Positions 50,690-52,195 of a stretch of 52,195 nucleotides of DNA are shown in pieces (within the stretch, counting starts at the first letter, position 1; the number at the start of each line of letters is the position of its first letter). A program made the translations under genes and the position numbers. Under the pieces are notes generated by a model. It saw only the letters and a list, made by a program, of their open reading frames with translations. It was not told the DNA's origin and made no database searches. This DNA is from Bacteroidales bacterium UBA3663. Its GTDB lineage: Bacteria; Bacteroidota; Bacteroidia; Bacteroidales; UBA3663. The DNA lies in NCBI GenBank assembly GCA_002373755.1, contig DFJU01000151.1, positions 239-52,433 of the forward strand, written 5' to 3'.

Positions 50690-52195
50690 ATGCAAGAAAA
50701 AACACCATCCGACTACGGCTTTTTTCGCGTAGCTACCGCCATCCCCACTGTCAAGGTGGCCGATGTCGAATATAACCTGAAACAGCACATCGAGCTCATC
50801 CGTCAGGCACATGCCGACGGAGTCCAGCTGCTCGCCTTCCCCGAACTTTCGCTCACGGGCTACACCTGTGCCGACCTTTTCCATCACCAGCCGCTGCTCG
50901 AGGCCGCGCGCGAAGCCCTGATGCATCTGGCCGAGGCTACACGCGGCATCGACATGGCCGTCGTGGTGGGTGCGCCATTGGCCGTGGGCAACCGTCTGTA
51001 CAACTGCGCCGTGCTGCTGGGCGACGGTGTCATCGCAGGCATCGTGCCCAAAATCTATCTGCCGACCTACAACGAATTCTACGAGGCGCGCTGGTTCGCG
51101 TCGGGTGTCGAGGTGGCCGATGGCAGCTGGCTCGAACTTTCGATGACCGACCGTAAGGGCAAGCGCGTACAACAGCGCGTCCGCATCGGCAAAGACCTGC
51201 TTTTCGACTTCGAGGGCACGACCGTCGGCATCGAAATCTGCGAGGATCTTTGGGTGCCGATGGCTCCGTCGAACCGTATGGCATTGGCCGGCGCACAGAT
51301 CATCGTAAACCTCTCGTGCTCGAACGAGGTGTTGGGCAAGCACGCCTACCTGCGCCGCATGATCGAGGCCCAGTCGGGTCGTCTGGTGTGCGCCTACGTC
51401 TATGCCTCGGCCGGATTCGGCGAGTCATCGACCGACCTCGTCTTTGCCGGCAAGGGTCTCATCGCCGAAAACGGGACAATGCTCGGCGAGAGCGAACGCT
51501 TCCAGATGGAGCCGCACATTCTGGTGCGCGACGTCGATGTCGAAAAGCTGAAAGTGTTGCGACGCACGCAGAGCACATTCTGCAACCTCATGGCCGATGC
51601 CTCTGCCTCGACACGCGATTTCCACAGCGAATACTACTCGCACAGCCTGCCTCGCACGGGCGGCTACCAGACAATCCAGCTGAGCAAGCTCAAGGCACCC
51701 GACTTCGAGCAGCAACTCTACCGCTACGTGGCTCCACGTCCGTTCGTGCCGGCTTCGGCCGATGACATGGAGGCGCGATGCTCCGAAATCTTCAACATCC
51801 AGGTGCAGGGACTTGTGACGCGCCTGCAACACATCCAGGCCAAGACCGCCGTGGTGGGCATCTCGGGCGGATTGGACTCGACATTGGCTCTGCTCGTCAC
51901 CATACGCGCCTTCGACAAGCTGGGTTGGTCGCGCGACCGCATCGTCGGCATCACCATGCCCGGTTTCGGCACGAGCAAGCGCACACACGGCAACAGCCTC
52001 GGCCTAATGAAGGCATTGGGCATCACTACGCGGAAAATCAGCATCAAGGATGCCGTCAACCAGCATTTCAAGGACCTCGGCATCGACCCAAGCGTGCACG
52101 ATGTGACCTACGAGAACTGCCAGGCGCGCGAACGCACACAGATTCTGATGGATGCGTCCAACCAGACGGGCGGCATCGTCATCGGCACGGGCGAC
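50690..52195 (+). CDS. nadE: Glutamine-dependent NAD+ synthetase, N-terminal 502 residues (3' end outside window)
   Basis: NadE converts nicotinic acid adenine dinucleotide to NAD+ using ATP and ammonia from glutamine. The N-terminal nitrilase-type glutaminase has its triad in place: Glu52 (LAFPELSLTG), Lys121 (IVPKIYLPTYNEFYE) and Cys184 (GIEICEDLW). The synthetase domain begins about residue 365 with the ATP loop GISGGLDST (Ser392 to Ser397). The frame is open to the last base, and about 140-180 more residues are expected. The ATG at 50690 is the first in-frame start after the terminator of the HD gene. Confidence 0.95.
   Translation, partial: MQEKTPSDYGFFRVATAIPTVKVADVEYNLKQHIELIRQAHADGVQLLAFPELSLTGYTCADLFHHQPLLEAAREALMHLAEATRGIDMAVVVGAPLAVGNRLYNCAVLLGDGVIAGIVPKIYLPTYNEFYEARWFASGVEVADGSWLELSMTDRKGKRVQQRVRIGKDLLFDFEGTTVGIEICEDLWVPMAPSNRMALAGAQIIVNLSCSNEVLGKHAYLRRMIEAQSGRLVCAYVYASAGFGESSTDLVFAGKGLIAENGTMLGESERFQMEPHILVRDVDVEKLKVLRRTQSTFCNLMADASASTRDFHSEYYSHSLPRTGGYQTIQLSKLKAPDFEQQLYRYVAPRPFVPASADDMEARCSEIFNIQVQGLVTRLQHIQAKTAVVGISGGLDSTLALLVTIRAFDKLGWSRDRIVGITMPGFGTSKRTHGNSLGLMKALGITTRKISIKDAVNQHFKDLGIDPSVHDVTYENCQARERTQILMDASNQTGGIVIGTGD

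Overview
The window is about 52 kb of a Bacteroidales chromosome, most likely from a Prevotella-type relative. The evidence is a tmRNA with the tag GENNYALAA; several promoters of the Bacteroidetes form TTTG-N20-TAnnTTTG; the almost complete absence of Shine-Dalgarno sequences; a long-form NusB; the nusB-yajC-YbbR-coaE gene order; lipoproteins with acidic residues after the cysteine; and a tolC-hlyD-MFS efflux operon. Base composition is fairly GC-rich by eye. The species cannot be fixed from this sequence. The left edge cuts groEL and the right edge cuts nadE.

Layout. 1-3.7 kb: end of groEL, then a housekeeping operon nusB-yajC-YbbR-coaE. 3.7-4.4 kb: a small secreted protein. 4.4-13.5 kb: a nine-gene minus-strand operon for an aryl-polyene-like fatty acid product. 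It encodes a KAS I-type synthase, ACP, two hotdog proteins, an MMPL exporter, a CrtI/RetSat-like FAD enzyme, a ketoreductase, a LolA-like carrier and a thioesterase. No aryl starter enzymes, chain-length factor or acyltransferase are present. 13.6-14.2 kb: ssrA (tmRNA) followed by three 45-bp tandem copies that include its own 3' end. 14.3-21.2 kb: an orphan secreted protein, a flavoprotein reductase, a MITE-like element, the efflux operon and a small lipoprotein. 21.8-29.7 kb: pyrBI, then an overlapping run of DEAD-box helicase, DPP3-type peptidase lipoprotein, AlkD-like protein, Fur-family regulator and purA. 29.9-30.8 kb: an AEC transporter. 31.3-38.8 kb: a 2429-residue secreted protein with about twenty [VIL][YF]GG repeats, transcribed with a 57-residue peptide and closed by a strong terminator. 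38.9-48 kb: minus-strand carbohydrate and cell-envelope genes (DUF4038-type hydrolase, GH43-like/SGNH fusion, DMT protein, GlcNAc kinase-like protein, GHL10 hydrolase, TlpA-like lipoprotein). 48-52 kb: deoxynucleoside kinase, RNase Z, HD-domain protein, NAD+ synthetase.

The most unusual material is the giant GG-repeat protein with its partner peptide, the reduced polyene-type operon, and a dense layer of repeats: AT-rich tandem repeats inside the polyene operon, CTCGCAGAGTGTAA palindromes, pyrimidine-rich leader repeats directly before three start codons, a structured intergenic element present twice with a co-varying stem, GC-rich palindromes (one of which forms the C-terminus of a kinase), and two octamers (CATYGGCC and CTACGCGA) that recur far above chance. 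A perfect promoter followed at once by a terminator suggests a very short non-coding RNA near 42.86 kb.
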